Shown here: positions 36,144-45,293 of the stretch, in pieces
Layout of the letters: every line of letters begins with the position of its first letter
How positions within the stretch are numbered: position 1 is the first letter of the stretch
NCBI GenBank assembly: GCA_001299455.1
Contig: CYUK01000003.1
Span: 682,001-746,000, forward strand
Direction: 5' to 3'
Source: Clostridiales bacterium SIT11
GTDB taxonomy: Bacteria; Bacillota; Clostridia; Tissierellales; Peptoniphilaceae
Length of the DNA stretch: 64,000 bases
Notes under the pieces: model-generated
Database searches by the model: none
Seen by the model: only the letters and a program-made list of their open reading frames with translations
Told to the model about the DNA's origin: nothing
Translations under genes and position numbers: made by a program

Positions 36144-36648
36144 GGTTTTCCTCCCTTAGGCTTTTAATCTCATCTCTTAGGACGGCGGCCCTTTCATAGT
36201 CTTCTTTCTCCACTGCCTTGGCCAGGTCTTCTTTTAAGTCCAAAACCTTCCGGTCCTTGTAGACCTCTTCTTCTAAGTGGCTGGGCATTTCTCCCCGGTG
36301 AAGGCTGTGGCCATGGAATTGCCCAATAATATTTTCCAACTCTTCCCCGAAAAACTCATAACAATCCCGGCAGCCCAGGCGGCCGGAATCCTTAAAGTCC
36401 TGCCAAGTGCTATGGCAGTGGGGACACTCCAGCTCTTCCTCCTGGCTTTCCCTGGGCCCCGCCATCATTTGGAGCATGGATTCTAAAATGCCTCCAAAGC
36501 CCTCATCTAAGGATTTTTTTATGCCCAAGTCTTCCGTCATTAGTTTTTCCAGGCAGGATTGGCAAAGATGCATTTCTCTTTCCTGGTCTCCAATTTTTAA
36601 GGTATAGGAAACAACCGCTTCTTCTTGTTGACAGTGTTCACAAAGCAT
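36130..36648 (-). CDS. mcsA: McsA, activator of McsB (zinc and UVR domains)
   Basis: The 172-residue protein has two zinc-knuckle pairs (C3-x2-C6 with CQSC, then CPHC with CRDC) and a C-terminal UVR motif (LAKAVEKEDYERAAVLRDEIK). McsA stimulates McsB kinase. It directly follows ctsR, with the order ctsR-mcsA-mcsB-clpC as in Bacillus. Confidence 0.93.
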   Translation of the reverse strand: MLCEHCQQEEAVVSYTLKIGDQEREMHLCQSCLEKLMTEDLGIKKSLDEGFGGILESMLQMMAGPRESQEEELECPHCHSTWQDFKDSGRLGCRDCYEFFGEELENIIGQFHGHSLHRGEMPSHLEEEVYKDRKVLDLKEDLAKAVEKEDYERAAVLRDEIKSLREENHESN

Positions 36649-36649
36649 A

Positions 36650-37102
36650 TTAAACCTCCTTATCTAAGATGCCCACCAGGACCATTTTTAAGATTTTGGC
36701 CCGTAATTTGTTCTTTTCTTCTACATCCCCAAGGGTCTTATCCGACAGGGCCAAGCTTAAAATTTTAGCCTCCCTGTTTGTAATCTTCCCCTGCTTTAGA
36801 AGACTGGAAATAAAGTCCTTGGCCCGCAGAGCCGTTAAGTCCTCTCCAATCTCCCTGGTGTAAAGGCTGTAGTCATCCGTCATGTCCACTTCTACAATCC
36901 GGATATAGCCTCCCCCACCCCGTCTAGACTCCACATAATACCCCTTGTAGGGAGTAAACCGCGTCGTTAAAACATAGTTAATCTGGGAAGGGGCACAGGA
37001 AAAATGTTCCGCCAGAATGGCCCGTTGGATTTCCACCATGCCATTACTGGTCTCCAGTAAGTCAATAATATATTCTTCTATTGAATTGGTTAGTTTTGCC
37101 AT
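36650..37102 (-). CDS. ctsR: Heat-shock repressor CtsR
   Basis: CtsR represses clp genes and is released when its winged helix senses heat or when McsB acts. I start at ATG 37100-37102, after an AGGTGAT site, giving 150 residues starting MAKLTNSIEEYIIDLLE. The winged helix contains the glycine-rich RRGGGGYIRI thermosensor loop. A CtsR-like operator and promoter lie just upstream, so autoregulation is expected. Confidence 0.94.
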   Translation of the reverse strand: MAKLTNSIEEYIIDLLETSNGMVEIQRAILAEHFSCAPSQINYVLTTRFTPYKGYYVESRRGGGGYIRIVEVDMTDDYSLYTREIGEDLTALRAKDFISSLLKQGKITNREAKILSLALSDKTLGDVEEKNKLRAKILKMVLVGILDKEV

Positions 37103-37119
37103 TTTATCACCTAGTCTAT

Positions 37120-37136
37120 TTTGACCTTCTTTGCCC
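37120..37136 (-). promoter_or_regulatory. CtsR operator
   Basis: On the minus strand GGGCAAA-GAA-GGTCAAA matches the tandem heptad RGTCAAA-NAN-RGTCAAA with one change in the first heptad. It lies about 30 bases downstream of the -10, where it can block elongation or initiation. Confidence 0.75.
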
Positions 37137-37166
37137 TTTCGGGTAAAAAAATATTTCCTTTCTTCT

Positions 37167-37195
37167 ATTTTAGCATAAAGGCTTTTCCTTATCAA
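37167..37195 (-). promoter_or_regulatory. Promoter of the ctsR operon
   Basis: Minus strand TTGATA (37190-37195), 17 bases, TAAAAT (37167-37172), with a TGC extension before the -10. Confidence 0.75.
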
Positions 37196-37252
37196 GAAAA
37201 AACCTCCCCTTTCCCAGACCTGGCCTTCCCAGAAATTGAAGACTAAAAGAGA

Positions 37253-37283
37253 ATATTCTATCCATTATTTCCTTTCTATCCAA
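37253..37283 (+). repeat. 31-bp direct repeat, left copy (flanks the MFS module)
   Basis: The sequence starting ATATTCTATCC and ending CTTTCTATCCAA recurs at 38897-38927 with a single mismatch. The pair encloses the AT-rich segment with the MFS gene. Confidence 0.8.
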
Positions 37284-37324
37284 TTTTATCTTTGAAAGCT
37301 TCCCCTTAGTCACCAGCATACAAT

Positions 37325-38494
37325 TTACACATATTTTCTAAATAAGTATATTATTCCCATAATACATAAATTGTTTACAATTAACGTTTGGCCTGGGCCA
37401 ATTTGATCTACTAAAAATCCAGAATATAGGATTCCTAATGGGACTAAAATCCGAGAAGAAAAGGCTAAAAAAGAAAAGAATTGCCCTTGTTGGTCCAAGG
37501 CAACATTTTTTTGAAAGCTTGTTTCTAAGGGGATATTTACTCGACTCGTTGCAAAGCCTATAGCAAGTTGGAAAAAACAAAAGAGCAGAAAATAGTGAAT
37601 TTTATTCGTTACAATTAAGCTAAATCCTCCTAGAAAGATCATAAAATATGCATTTTTCCGAATGTAAAGAAATATAGTCCTTGTTAAATCTCTTTTAGAA
37701 GATTTTTTCATTAAACTTAAGCCTGCTATGATAGCCCCTAAACTAGTACAAGATAGAGCTATTCCTAAAAATTTTTCTTGTAAAGAATAGTGGCGGAGTA
37801 AAATGCTTGGATAGATTATTTCTTCTACCCCACCTATAAAGAAATTTAATGCCATAAATAATAGAACAAGATAAAGCAAATGTTGATTCTCTCTAATAAA
37901 TAAAAAAGTTGTCTTCATTTGTTTAAAAGAAAAATAGCTAGACTTTGTCTTATGATAGGATAAAGATAAAGAGGAAGCTAAGGCCGCATTTCCTAGGGCT
38001 AAAAATCCTAGAATCCAAAGAAGTCTATGAAAAGATAGACTGGAAAAAATCCAAAGGCTCACTCCAGGTGCTAAAAAAATAGCCAAGGTGTCTAAAGAAC
38101 TTTTAATGGTATTATAGTGAAGAAGTTTTGAAGAGTCTACAAGCAAAGGCAAAATTGTCTTAACTAAAGAAGACTGAAAATTTAATAAAATTAAAATGAC
38201 AGGCGATAAAATAAACACAGCTTCCGGTGGAAGAAGAAAATAAGACAAAAAAAGACAGGAAAGTCCTAGAGCATTTCCTTGAAGTAATCTTTTTTTCCTC
38301 CCCTGATCAATTAAATTCCCCGTAAAAGGTAAAACAAGAAGACCAATTAAACTCATTACACTGAAGGAAAATCCCGCATACAAACTAGAATTCCCCTTCA
38401 ACAAATAGACTGGTAGACAAGTAAAAAAACTCAGGTCAATAAAATTTCCTAAGGCGGAATAAGCTATAAGTATGTAAATAGATCTTTTGTCCAT
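37325..38494 (-). CDS. MFS transporter, AT-rich
   Basis: The 389-residue protein has about 12 hydrophobic segments and the loop motif GNLIDQGRKKRLL after the second helix, as in the major facilitator superfamily. The substrate is unknown. Codon use is clearly different from the neighbours (many TTA, AAA, AAT, ATA), and the gene stands alone between 31-bp direct repeats. Both points suggest acquisition by transfer. It has no recognisable terminator and only a weak ribosome site (AGGAATATT). Confidence 0.85.
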   Translation of the reverse strand: MDKRSIYILIAYSALGNFIDLSFFTCLPVYLLKGNSSLYAGFSFSVMSLIGLLVLPFTGNLIDQGRKKRLLQGNALGLSCLFLSYFLLPPEAVFILSPVILILLNFQSSLVKTILPLLVDSSKLLHYNTIKSSLDTLAIFLAPGVSLWIFSSLSFHRLLWILGFLALGNAALASSLSLSYHKTKSSYFSFKQMKTTFLFIRENQHLLYLVLLFMALNFFIGGVEEIIYPSILLRHYSLQEKFLGIALSCTSLGAIIAGLSLMKKSSKRDLTRTIFLYIRKNAYFMIFLGGFSLIVTNKIHYFLLFCFFQLAIGFATSRVNIPLETSFQKNVALDQQGQFFSFLAFSSRILVPLGILYSGFLVDQIGPGQTLIVNNLCIMGIIYLFRKYV

Positions 38495-38599
38495 AATATT
38501 CCTTTCACCTTATAAAAACTATCGAAACCAATGATACATTTTGCTCTTCAAAATAATAAACCTAAATTTTTAAAAAGATAATATGTAGTTCTATCCATT

Positions 38600-38734
38600 T
38601 TAATCTAGCTTTTTTAAGTTATCTTCAACTTTAAAAAGTAATCCTCTTAAAATCCCTATTGATAAAATATAGCCATAAAATGGAATATTAAATCCTTTTA
38701 AATTTAATTTTAAAACAGGTGTTGCTATATAAGC
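38600..38734 (-). pseudogene. Possible remnant of a protein-coding gene
   Basis: A 44-codon stretch without start codon reads like a real protein end, including a hydrophobic FYGYILSIGILRGLLFKVEDNL segment, and stops at 38600-38602. Two stop codons precede it. It may be the tail of a membrane protein lost when the MFS module arrived. The evidence is compositional only. Confidence 0.3.
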
Positions 38735-38896
38735 TTATTACAGTTCAACTAATAAAAACAAATATCCATCTAACATCTTTTTACATGCTTACCCTATCTT
38801 TTGACTCATTATATCATAAAATTTTAATAAAAAATTTGTCGACCTTAGATTACATTATAGCTATCACCTTGCAATAGATTGGAACTGAAAAACTAC

Positions 38897-38927
38897 ATAT
38901 TCTATCCCTTATTTCCTTTCTATCCAA
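38897..38927 (+). repeat. 31-bp direct repeat, right copy
   Basis: It matches 37253-37283 at 30 of 31 positions (A to C at position 12). The distance between copies is 1644 bases. Confidence 0.8.
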
Positions 38928-39211
38928 ACAAAAAAGTCCCTTTCCCATGCCCTTGTCCCCCATAAAATACATCTTTTTCTCAAATCCTTTTTAGGTATAC
39001 CTACATTGGCCTTTTGAGCAAGGTTCTTTTTTCCATCAATATTTTCATCTTTCCCAAGAATCCAAGGCCTGGTCCCTTGTCTAGGCCTTCTTCTTTTTTA
39101 AACTATTGACATTTCCAATATCGTCTCCTCTTTCTTCGATTTGTCAAGTCTTTCCCACAAAATTTCACCCTTTTTTACAAGTTTTATTTTTAAGAAAAAT
39201 ACTGGGAATCG

Positions 39212-39240
39212 TTGACCCCTGCCTGGGGCCAGTATATAAT
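39212..39240 (+). promoter_or_regulatory. Promoter of ldh
   Basis: TTGACC (39212-39217), 17 bases, TATAAT (39235-39240): a near-perfect sigma-A promoter, about 55 bases before the ATG. Confidence 0.85.
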
Positions 39241-39273
39241 TTGGTCAGTTTTTAGGAAGTGACTTGTACTTAA

Positions 39274-40255
<982 letters not shown>

Positions 40256-40291
40256 ATTTTTAAATCCTAAAATCAACCTAGATTTGCACCC

Positions 40292-40326
40292 AATCCAGTA
40301 GGCATCTTGCCCTGCTGGATTTTTTC
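40292..40326 (+). terminator. Intrinsic terminator of ldh
   Basis: AATCCAG-AGG pairs with CC-CTGGATT and a run of Us follows. Confidence 0.8.
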
Positions 40327-40350
40327 TATCTCTTAGAAGGTCAGTCCGTA

Positions 40351-40378
40351 AAAAAAGACCCTCTTGGGGTCTCTTTTT
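40351..40378 (-). terminator. Bidirectional terminator between ldh and the secreted repeat protein gene
   Basis: AGACCC and GGGTCT around a short loop, with A and T runs on both sides. The rest of 40379-40479 shows nothing else. Confidence 0.65.
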
Positions 40379-40479
40379 ACTGGGAATTTTCCCATGTTTA
40401 GGTAGATAAGTAGGCAAAAATCGTCTATTCCTTAAAAGATTTTAAGGCTGGGTCTTAAATTTTTTCTTAGAATTTTTTT

Positions 40480-41397
40480 TTATAGATAGAAGTTATCCTT
40501 TTGCCAAGTTTCTCTTCCATTGACAAAGAACTTCAACCAATACCTGCGATTGGCTACTCCGTTATGAAGGGTGACTTTTGTGGCATACCAGGCATGGGTA
40601 GGATTTTTCCAACCATTAATATGGCCTGGAATCTCTTCTACATCTGTCCCTCCAACAAGACGGGTATTGTAATTACTTACAGCGTCAATCCGCCCCCGAT
40701 TGCTGGAGTCCTTTTGTTCATAGGTTACTTCAAAATACATGGAGATAAAGCCACGATCTTGGTAGGCGGAAGCCAATTTTTTACCAGAAGCTGCCGGACT
40801 CCAGGGAAGAACCTTTTTTTGGTCTGGGCTTTGGGCATAGGTAATGGCAACGGATCCATCTGGGTATTCTGTCTTCCGATAGCCTGCCTTTTTTTCTTGA
40901 GCCTCTAGGTCCTTGTATTCTTTCTTAACAGAATCCAAGACTTCACCTCGCTCAAGCTTATCAACCAAACTCTTCCTGTTTTCCTCCTTGACACCGATGT
41001 TGGCCAGCTGGCCAGAAACCATGGTCCGTCTCTTATCCCTACTATTCATTCCTGATAGGGCAACTTGGTTCATATGTGTAATGTCTGGGATAATGCCTTC
41101 TACAAGGAAAGACCCATCTGGATACCATGTTATGGTATAGCGATCCTTGATAACTTGGGGCTTCATATCTTTATATTCTTCCTTCATGGAATCCCAAGCT
41201 TCCCCTGCTTCTAGTTTTTCGATTAATCCCTGCCTTTTTTCTTTAGGAACTTTTCTTTCCTCGAATACTTCTTCCAGGTAGTCTTTTTCTTCTGCTGTTA
41301 AAGCCTGTCTAGCAGGTTCTCTTGCATAGAGTGGAAATGGAGCAAGAAAACTGATGCATAGAAGAGCTATTAAAGCATAGGATATTGCTTTTTTCAT
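40480..41397 (-). CDS. Secreted protein with two internal repeats
   Basis: The 305-residue protein has a signal peptide (about residues 1-25, ending LYA). Two repeats of about 60 residues follow (around 40-105 and 128-190). Each has the pattern ExR-x-L-x-(E/D)KLE-x-GE-x2-DS-x-K-x-EYKD and ends with a YPDGS motif. The C-terminal third (about residues 200-305) is aromatic and polar and probably beta-rich. I recognise no family. It stands alone, exported from a Gram-positive cell, so an extracellular or wall role is inferred. Confidence 0.75.
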   Translation of the reverse strand: MKKAISYALIALLCISFLAPFPLYAREPARQALTAEEKDYLEEVFEERKVPKEKRQGLIEKLEAGEAWDSMKEEYKDMKPQVIKDRYTITWYPDGSFLVEGIIPDITHMNQVALSGMNSRDKRRTMVSGQLANIGVKEENRKSLVDKLERGEVLDSVKKEYKDLEAQEKKAGYRKTEYPDGSVAITYAQSPDQKKVLPWSPAASGKKLASAYQDRGFISMYFEVTYEQKDSSNRGRIDAVSNYNTRLVGGTDVEEIPGHINGWKNPTHAWYATKVTLHNGVANRRYWLKFFVNGRETWQKDNFYL

Positions 41398-41531
41398 TTT
41401 TTCCTCCTTAGAATTCTCGTCTTTTCTCGCCTACTTTAGCTATCTATTTATCCTATATCCTATTTGTTATTTTATACCCTATTTGACCTGGACTTAAACA
41501 AAGAGAACCTTTTCTTTCCCTTAACAACAAA

Positions 41532-41560
41532 ACCCTGGCCATTTTCCGGCCAGGGTCTTT
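41532..41560 (-). terminator. Terminator after the cyclophilin gene
   Basis: ACCCTGGCC pairs perfectly with GGCCAGGGT around a seven-base loop, with TTTTG following on the minus strand. Confidence 0.75.
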
Positions 41561-41563
41561 CTT

Positions 41564-42166
41564 TTAATCTTCTAGGATATAGGCTTTTTCAATTTTTACT
41601 TCTTTTAAGGGCTTGTTTTGGGTGTCTACAGCTACAGCGGCGATATCATCTACCACGTCCATACCTTCGTAGACTTGGCCGAAGACGGTGTGCTTGCCAT
41701 CGAGCCAGTAGGCTCCCCCAAGGTTTTCATAGGCATCGACGACTTCGTCTGGATAGCCTTGGTCCGGTCCCAAAGACCGCATTTGCCGGATAATATCCCC
41801 TGGAATATCTGTGGCTTGGACAATAAAAAATTGGCTGCCATTGGTTCTAGGACCGGCATTGGCCATAGAAAGGGCGCCCCGGAAGTTCCGGTAACCAGGG
41901 TCAAATTCATCCACAAAGGGTTTTTTCCAAATGGATTCTCCTCCCATGCCTGTGCCCGTTGGGTCTCCCCCTTGAATCATAAAGCCGTCAATGACCCGGT
42001 GAAAGAGAATGCCGTCATAGTAGCCATTCTTGACGTGGGTGGTAAAATTTTCCACGGCCTTGGGGGCAATTTCCGGAAATAAGCGGAAGCATATTTTTCC
42101 CAAAGTGGTTTCAAAAACCACGATTTGTTCATGTTCTCGTTTTTCTGCCAGTTGTTGTAAAGTCAT
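41564..42166 (-). CDS. Peptidyl-prolyl cis-trans isomerase, cyclophilin type
   Basis: A cytoplasmic proline isomerase of 200 residues without signal peptide. The family core ILFHRVIDGFMIQGGDPTGTGMGG, the SMANAGPRTNGSQFFI motif and HTVFGQVYEGMDVV are visible. Its start overlaps the MATE stop by four bases, so it is the last gene of the TPR-map-MATE-cyclophilin operon. Confidence 0.93.
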   Translation of the reverse strand: MTLQQLAEKREHEQIVVFETTLGKICFRLFPEIAPKAVENFTTHVKNGYYDGILFHRVIDGFMIQGGDPTGTGMGGESIWKKPFVDEFDPGYRNFRGALSMANAGPRTNGSQFFIVQATDIPGDIIRQMRSLGPDQGYPDEVVDAYENLGGAYWLDGKHTVFGQVYEGMDVVDDIAAVAVDTQNKPLKEVKIEKAYILED

Positions 42167-43557
42167 ATTTCATCCTCCCTTGCAATTCTGCTGATATATT
42201 TACCCATATTTTGAGAAAATCCACTGGTTTTTTCTTGAATATAGAAAAAGAAGGCCACATGGAGGATTCCCTTAATAATACTGGAGATGCTCATGGCCAT
42301 CCAGACCCCGTTAACTCCATAAGAAGGCATAAGCATCCAGGCTAAAGGAATCCGAAAGACGTTAAAAATTGTGGCAATAATGGCCGGATACTTGGTCAAG
42401 GCCAGGCCATTTAAGGCTCCGGCTGTCCCAATTTCAAAGGTCATAAAAATTTGCGAAAAAGATAAAATCAAGGCATATTGGCCTCCATAAAGGGCCGTTT
42501 GAGGGTCCTTGGGTAGAAAGAGGGCAAATAAATTTTCCCGGCCAAAAAAGAGCAGGCAGGTGGAGGCTAAGCCAAAAATCCCTACAATGGTCATGCCCAC
42601 TAGGTAGCCCTTTTTTAGGCGGTGAAATTTCTTGGCCCCATAATTTTGCCCTGTAAAAGTGGTTAGGGCTTGGGAAAATCCTTCGGAACTCATCCAGGCC
42701 AGGCTCTCCAGCTGGGATCCAATGGTGTAAATAGCAATGTAGTCCTGGCCAAAGTCCGCCACATAGGCCACTAAAATCATCCCAACAAAGGCATGAATTA
42801 AAGAATGGATACAAGTTGGAATTCCCAAACTGAAAATATCCTTGACCCGGTTTTTTGCCAAGTCCACCCCCTGGCCAATTTGGAATAGGATGTCCCGGCT
42901 CCGATAGGAAATGAAAATTAAAATCCCACTGGCCAGGGCCTGGGCCAGGACAGAAGCCAAGGCCGCTCCTTCGACCCCAAGTCTTGGAAAGATTCCTAGA
43001 CCAAAAATCAAGACAGGATCTAGAACAATATTGGTTATAAGAGCTAAAATAGCCACCTTAAAGGGAGTGACAGAGTCTCCCTGGGCATAAAAGCTGGCCG
43101 TCAACAGGGGGATGGAAAAAATAAAGACCGTCCCCAGGCTCACAATCTTTAAGTAGGAAACAGCACTTTCATGGGTTGTGGCATTTAACTTATAGAGGGA
43201 AAGAATGGGGTCTGCTAGGAAAAAGAGGGTAATCGTAATGACAAAGGCCAAACTTAGACAGACAAAGACCCCTGCCTTCATGACTTCTCTAGCTTCTTCT
43301 CTTTGCCCGCGACCAAAGGCCTGGGAAAGGCCCACATTAATTCCTGTAGAGGCAATTAAGGCAATGGCCTGGAGCATCCAGACATAAAAGTGGGTAGTCC
43401 CTACAGCGGACACAGCCTCTGTGGACAGGCGGCCCAGCCACATGGAGTCGGTAATACTGTAGGCAATTCCTATGAGGGAAGACGCCATTAAGGGGACAGA
43501 TAGTTTTAAAAGCCCTTTGGGGATGGACCCCTCCAAGAGGTTAACTCGCTTAGTCAT
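42163..43557 (-). CDS. MATE family efflux transporter
   Basis: The 464-residue protein has 12 membrane segments in two similar halves, as in multidrug and toxic compound extrusion proteins, and starts with the typical SIPKGLLKLSVPLMASSLIGIAYSITDSMWLGRLS. It exports cationic drugs or metabolites by ion exchange; the substrate is unknown. It overlaps the end of map by eight bases. Confidence 0.9.
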   Translation of the reverse strand: MTKRVNLLEGSIPKGLLKLSVPLMASSLIGIAYSITDSMWLGRLSTEAVSAVGTTHFYVWMLQAIALIASTGINVGLSQAFGRGQREEAREVMKAGVFVCLSLAFVITITLFFLADPILSLYKLNATTHESAVSYLKIVSLGTVFIFSIPLLTASFYAQGDSVTPFKVAILALITNIVLDPVLIFGLGIFPRLGVEGAALASVLAQALASGILIFISYRSRDILFQIGQGVDLAKNRVKDIFSLGIPTCIHSLIHAFVGMILVAYVADFGQDYIAIYTIGSQLESLAWMSSEGFSQALTTFTGQNYGAKKFHRLKKGYLVGMTIVGIFGLASTCLLFFGRENLFALFLPKDPQTALYGGQYALILSFSQIFMTFEIGTAGALNGLALTKYPAIIATIFNVFRIPLAWMLMPSYGVNGVWMAMSISSIIKGILHVAFFFYIQEKTSGFSQNMGKYISRIAREDEI

Positions 43558-44305
43558 CGCCTTGGTCTGTCAAAATAAGGGGCCCATCTTTGGTGATGGC
43601 CAGGGTATGTTCGTATTGGGCGGAAAGGGACCCGTCCTTGGTCCGGACGGTCCAGCCATTTTCATCAATTTTAATGGGGTAGTCCCCTATATTAATCATG
43701 GGTTCAATGGTAAAAACCATGCCCTCTTCAAGGCGGAGACCCCGTCCCGGCTTTCCATAGTGGAGGACTTGAGGGTCTTCGTGCATGTCTTGGCCAATGC
43801 CATGGCCGATAAATTCCCGGACAACGCTATAGCCCTTGCCTTCTGCATAGGATTGGATGGCATGACCAATATCCCCCAGACGGTTGCCAATTTTTGCCTG
43901 TTCAATCCCCTTGTAGAGGCATTCCTTGGTGACCTTTAAAAGATCTGAGGCTTCCTTGGACACTTCTCCTACTTCATAGGACCAGGCGGAGTCCGCCAGC
44001 CAGTCTCCAATCCGGACTACCATGTCTACAGTGATAATGTCTCCATTTTCTAAAATCCGCTTAGAGGGGAAGCCATGGCAGACTTCGTCATTGACGGAAG
44101 CACAAATGGAGTAGGGAAAACCCTCGTAGCCCTTTTGTTCCGGATAGGCCCCTCTTTGAACTAGAAAATCTTCCACAAATTGGTCCAGGTAGAGGGTGGA
44201 CACGCCGGGCTTAATTTCCTCTCTTAGGGCCCTGTGGACTGAAGCCAGCATCTTTCCAGCTTCATGCATTTTTTCGATTTGTTGCTTGGTTTTAATAATG
44301 ACCAT
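43550..44305 (-). CDS. map: Methionine aminopeptidase
   Basis: It removes N-terminal methionine from new proteins using two metal ions. The ligands are in VCHGFPSKRILENGDIITVDMVVRI (first Asp), DSAWSYEV (second Asp), GHGIGQDMHEDP (His), MVFTIEPM (Glu) and EHTLAIT (Glu). 251 residues, type I. Here it is not in the usual ribosomal operon but between a TPR gene and a MATE gene, so it may be an additional copy. Confidence 0.94.
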   Translation of the reverse strand: MVIIKTKQQIEKMHEAGKMLASVHRALREEIKPGVSTLYLDQFVEDFLVQRGAYPEQKGYEGFPYSICASVNDEVCHGFPSKRILENGDIITVDMVVRIGDWLADSAWSYEVGEVSKEASDLLKVTKECLYKGIEQAKIGNRLGDIGHAIQSYAEGKGYSVVREFIGHGIGQDMHEDPQVLHYGKPGRGLRLEEGMVFTIEPMINIGDYPIKIDENGWTVRTKDGSLSAQYEHTLAITKDGPLILTDQGDD

Positions 44306-45194
44306 AATGCATCTCCTTTATTAAATCTTTTAGGTCCTGGTCTGTTTCTGCCCAAATTTCCGCTTCCGGCTTAATTTTTATGGCTTCCTTCAGTTCTCTC
44401 GCCGCCTTTTTCTTATCTCTTAGGTGGACATAGCAGCAGGCCAGGTTAAAATGTAAGTTTACAGAATCCGGATGGTCCTTGAGGCCCCTGGTTAAGATTT
44501 CCAAGGCTCCACAGTCATCCCTTAATTCAAAGTAAATGGCCGACATATTTAAGTAGGTGTGGGGATGGGAATATTCCTCCAGGCTCTCTTCATAGTAGGC
44601 AAGGGCCCCTTGGTAGTTTTTCAGCCGCCCCTCAATGACCCCCATATTATATAGGGCCCGGGAATAGCGAGGAGACAGGCTCAGACTTTTTAAAAAGGCT
44701 TTTTTGGCCTGGTCATAGTTCTTGGTCTTTTCATAAAGACTTCCCAGGTCATTCCAGGCCACAAAGTCTTCTGGCTCCAGGGTCAAAACCTGGAGGAAGA
44801 GTTCTCTGGCCCGGCTATAGTCTTCCAGGTCAAAGTAGATATGGGCCAGGTAATAATAGGCCTTGGTATAGTGGGGGTCCAGGGCAATGGCCTTTTGGTA
44901 GGCTTCAATAATCCTTGCCGGGTCCTCTCCCAGGCCCTCTCTAGCTATGGCCAGGCCATAATAGGCCCCGGGATGGTCCTCTAAATGGATAATTTTTAAA
45001 AACCAGGTCAGGGCCTCCCTGTAATTTTCCTCCTGCAGACTCAAGTCTGCAATTTCAAATAAACTGTCCAGGGCTTCCTTCTTATTTTTTGCATAGGTCA
45101 AAGACTTTAAAAAGGCCTCCTTGGCCCGAGACCTTTCATCTTGTTCTAAAAAGTTATTTCCTAGGATTAGATAGTTTCCATACTTATCAACCAC
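44292..45194 (-). CDS. Tetratricopeptide repeat protein
   Basis: The 300-residue protein is built of about seven TPR units, for example YTKAYYYLAHIYFDLEDYSRA and YSRALYNMGVIEGRLKNYQGA. It has no signal peptide, so it probably acts as a cytoplasmic scaffold. The partner is unknown. It is first in the operon with map, MATE and cyclophilin and overlaps map by 14 bases. Confidence 0.85.
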   Translation of the reverse strand: MVDKYGNYLILGNNFLEQDERSRAKEAFLKSLTYAKNKKEALDSLFEIADLSLQEENYREALTWFLKIIHLEDHPGAYYGLAIAREGLGEDPARIIEAYQKAIALDPHYTKAYYYLAHIYFDLEDYSRARELFLQVLTLEPEDFVAWNDLGSLYEKTKNYDQAKKAFLKSLSLSPRYSRALYNMGVIEGRLKNYQGALAYYEESLEEYSHPHTYLNMSAIYFELRDDCGALEILTRGLKDHPDSVNLHFNLACCYVHLRDKKKAARELKEAIKIKPEAEIWAETDQDLKDLIKEMHYGHY

Positions 45195-45246
45195 ATCCTC
45201 ACCTCTCCTCTATTTTAGCACAGGGAGAGGGCAGGAACAATAAAAG

Positions 45247-45283
45247 GCAAAAAATTAGGCCCCACCCTAAGATGGAGCCTAAT
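45247..45283 (-). terminator. Intrinsic terminator of the EF-G-like gene
   Basis: ATTAGGC and GCCTAAT close a stem with inner CATC/GGTG pairing; six Us follow on the minus strand. Confidence 0.75.
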
Positions 45284-45293
45284 CTGCTTTCTT

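Larger units (their letters stand above)
38495..39211. other. AT-rich non-coding region with a possible gene remnant
   Basis: No complete gene is seen. The first half (to 38896) shares the low GC of the MFS gene; the right 31-bp repeat follows; the rest (38928-39211) returns to chromosome-like composition without an obvious function. Confidence 0.6.

Noticed and set aside
37338-37580. Minus-strand frame inside the MFS gene
   Set aside because: It is a shadow of the transporter in another frame.
39001-39211. Rex operator before ldh
   Set aside because: No TTGTGA-N8-TCACAA type palindrome was found near the promoter.
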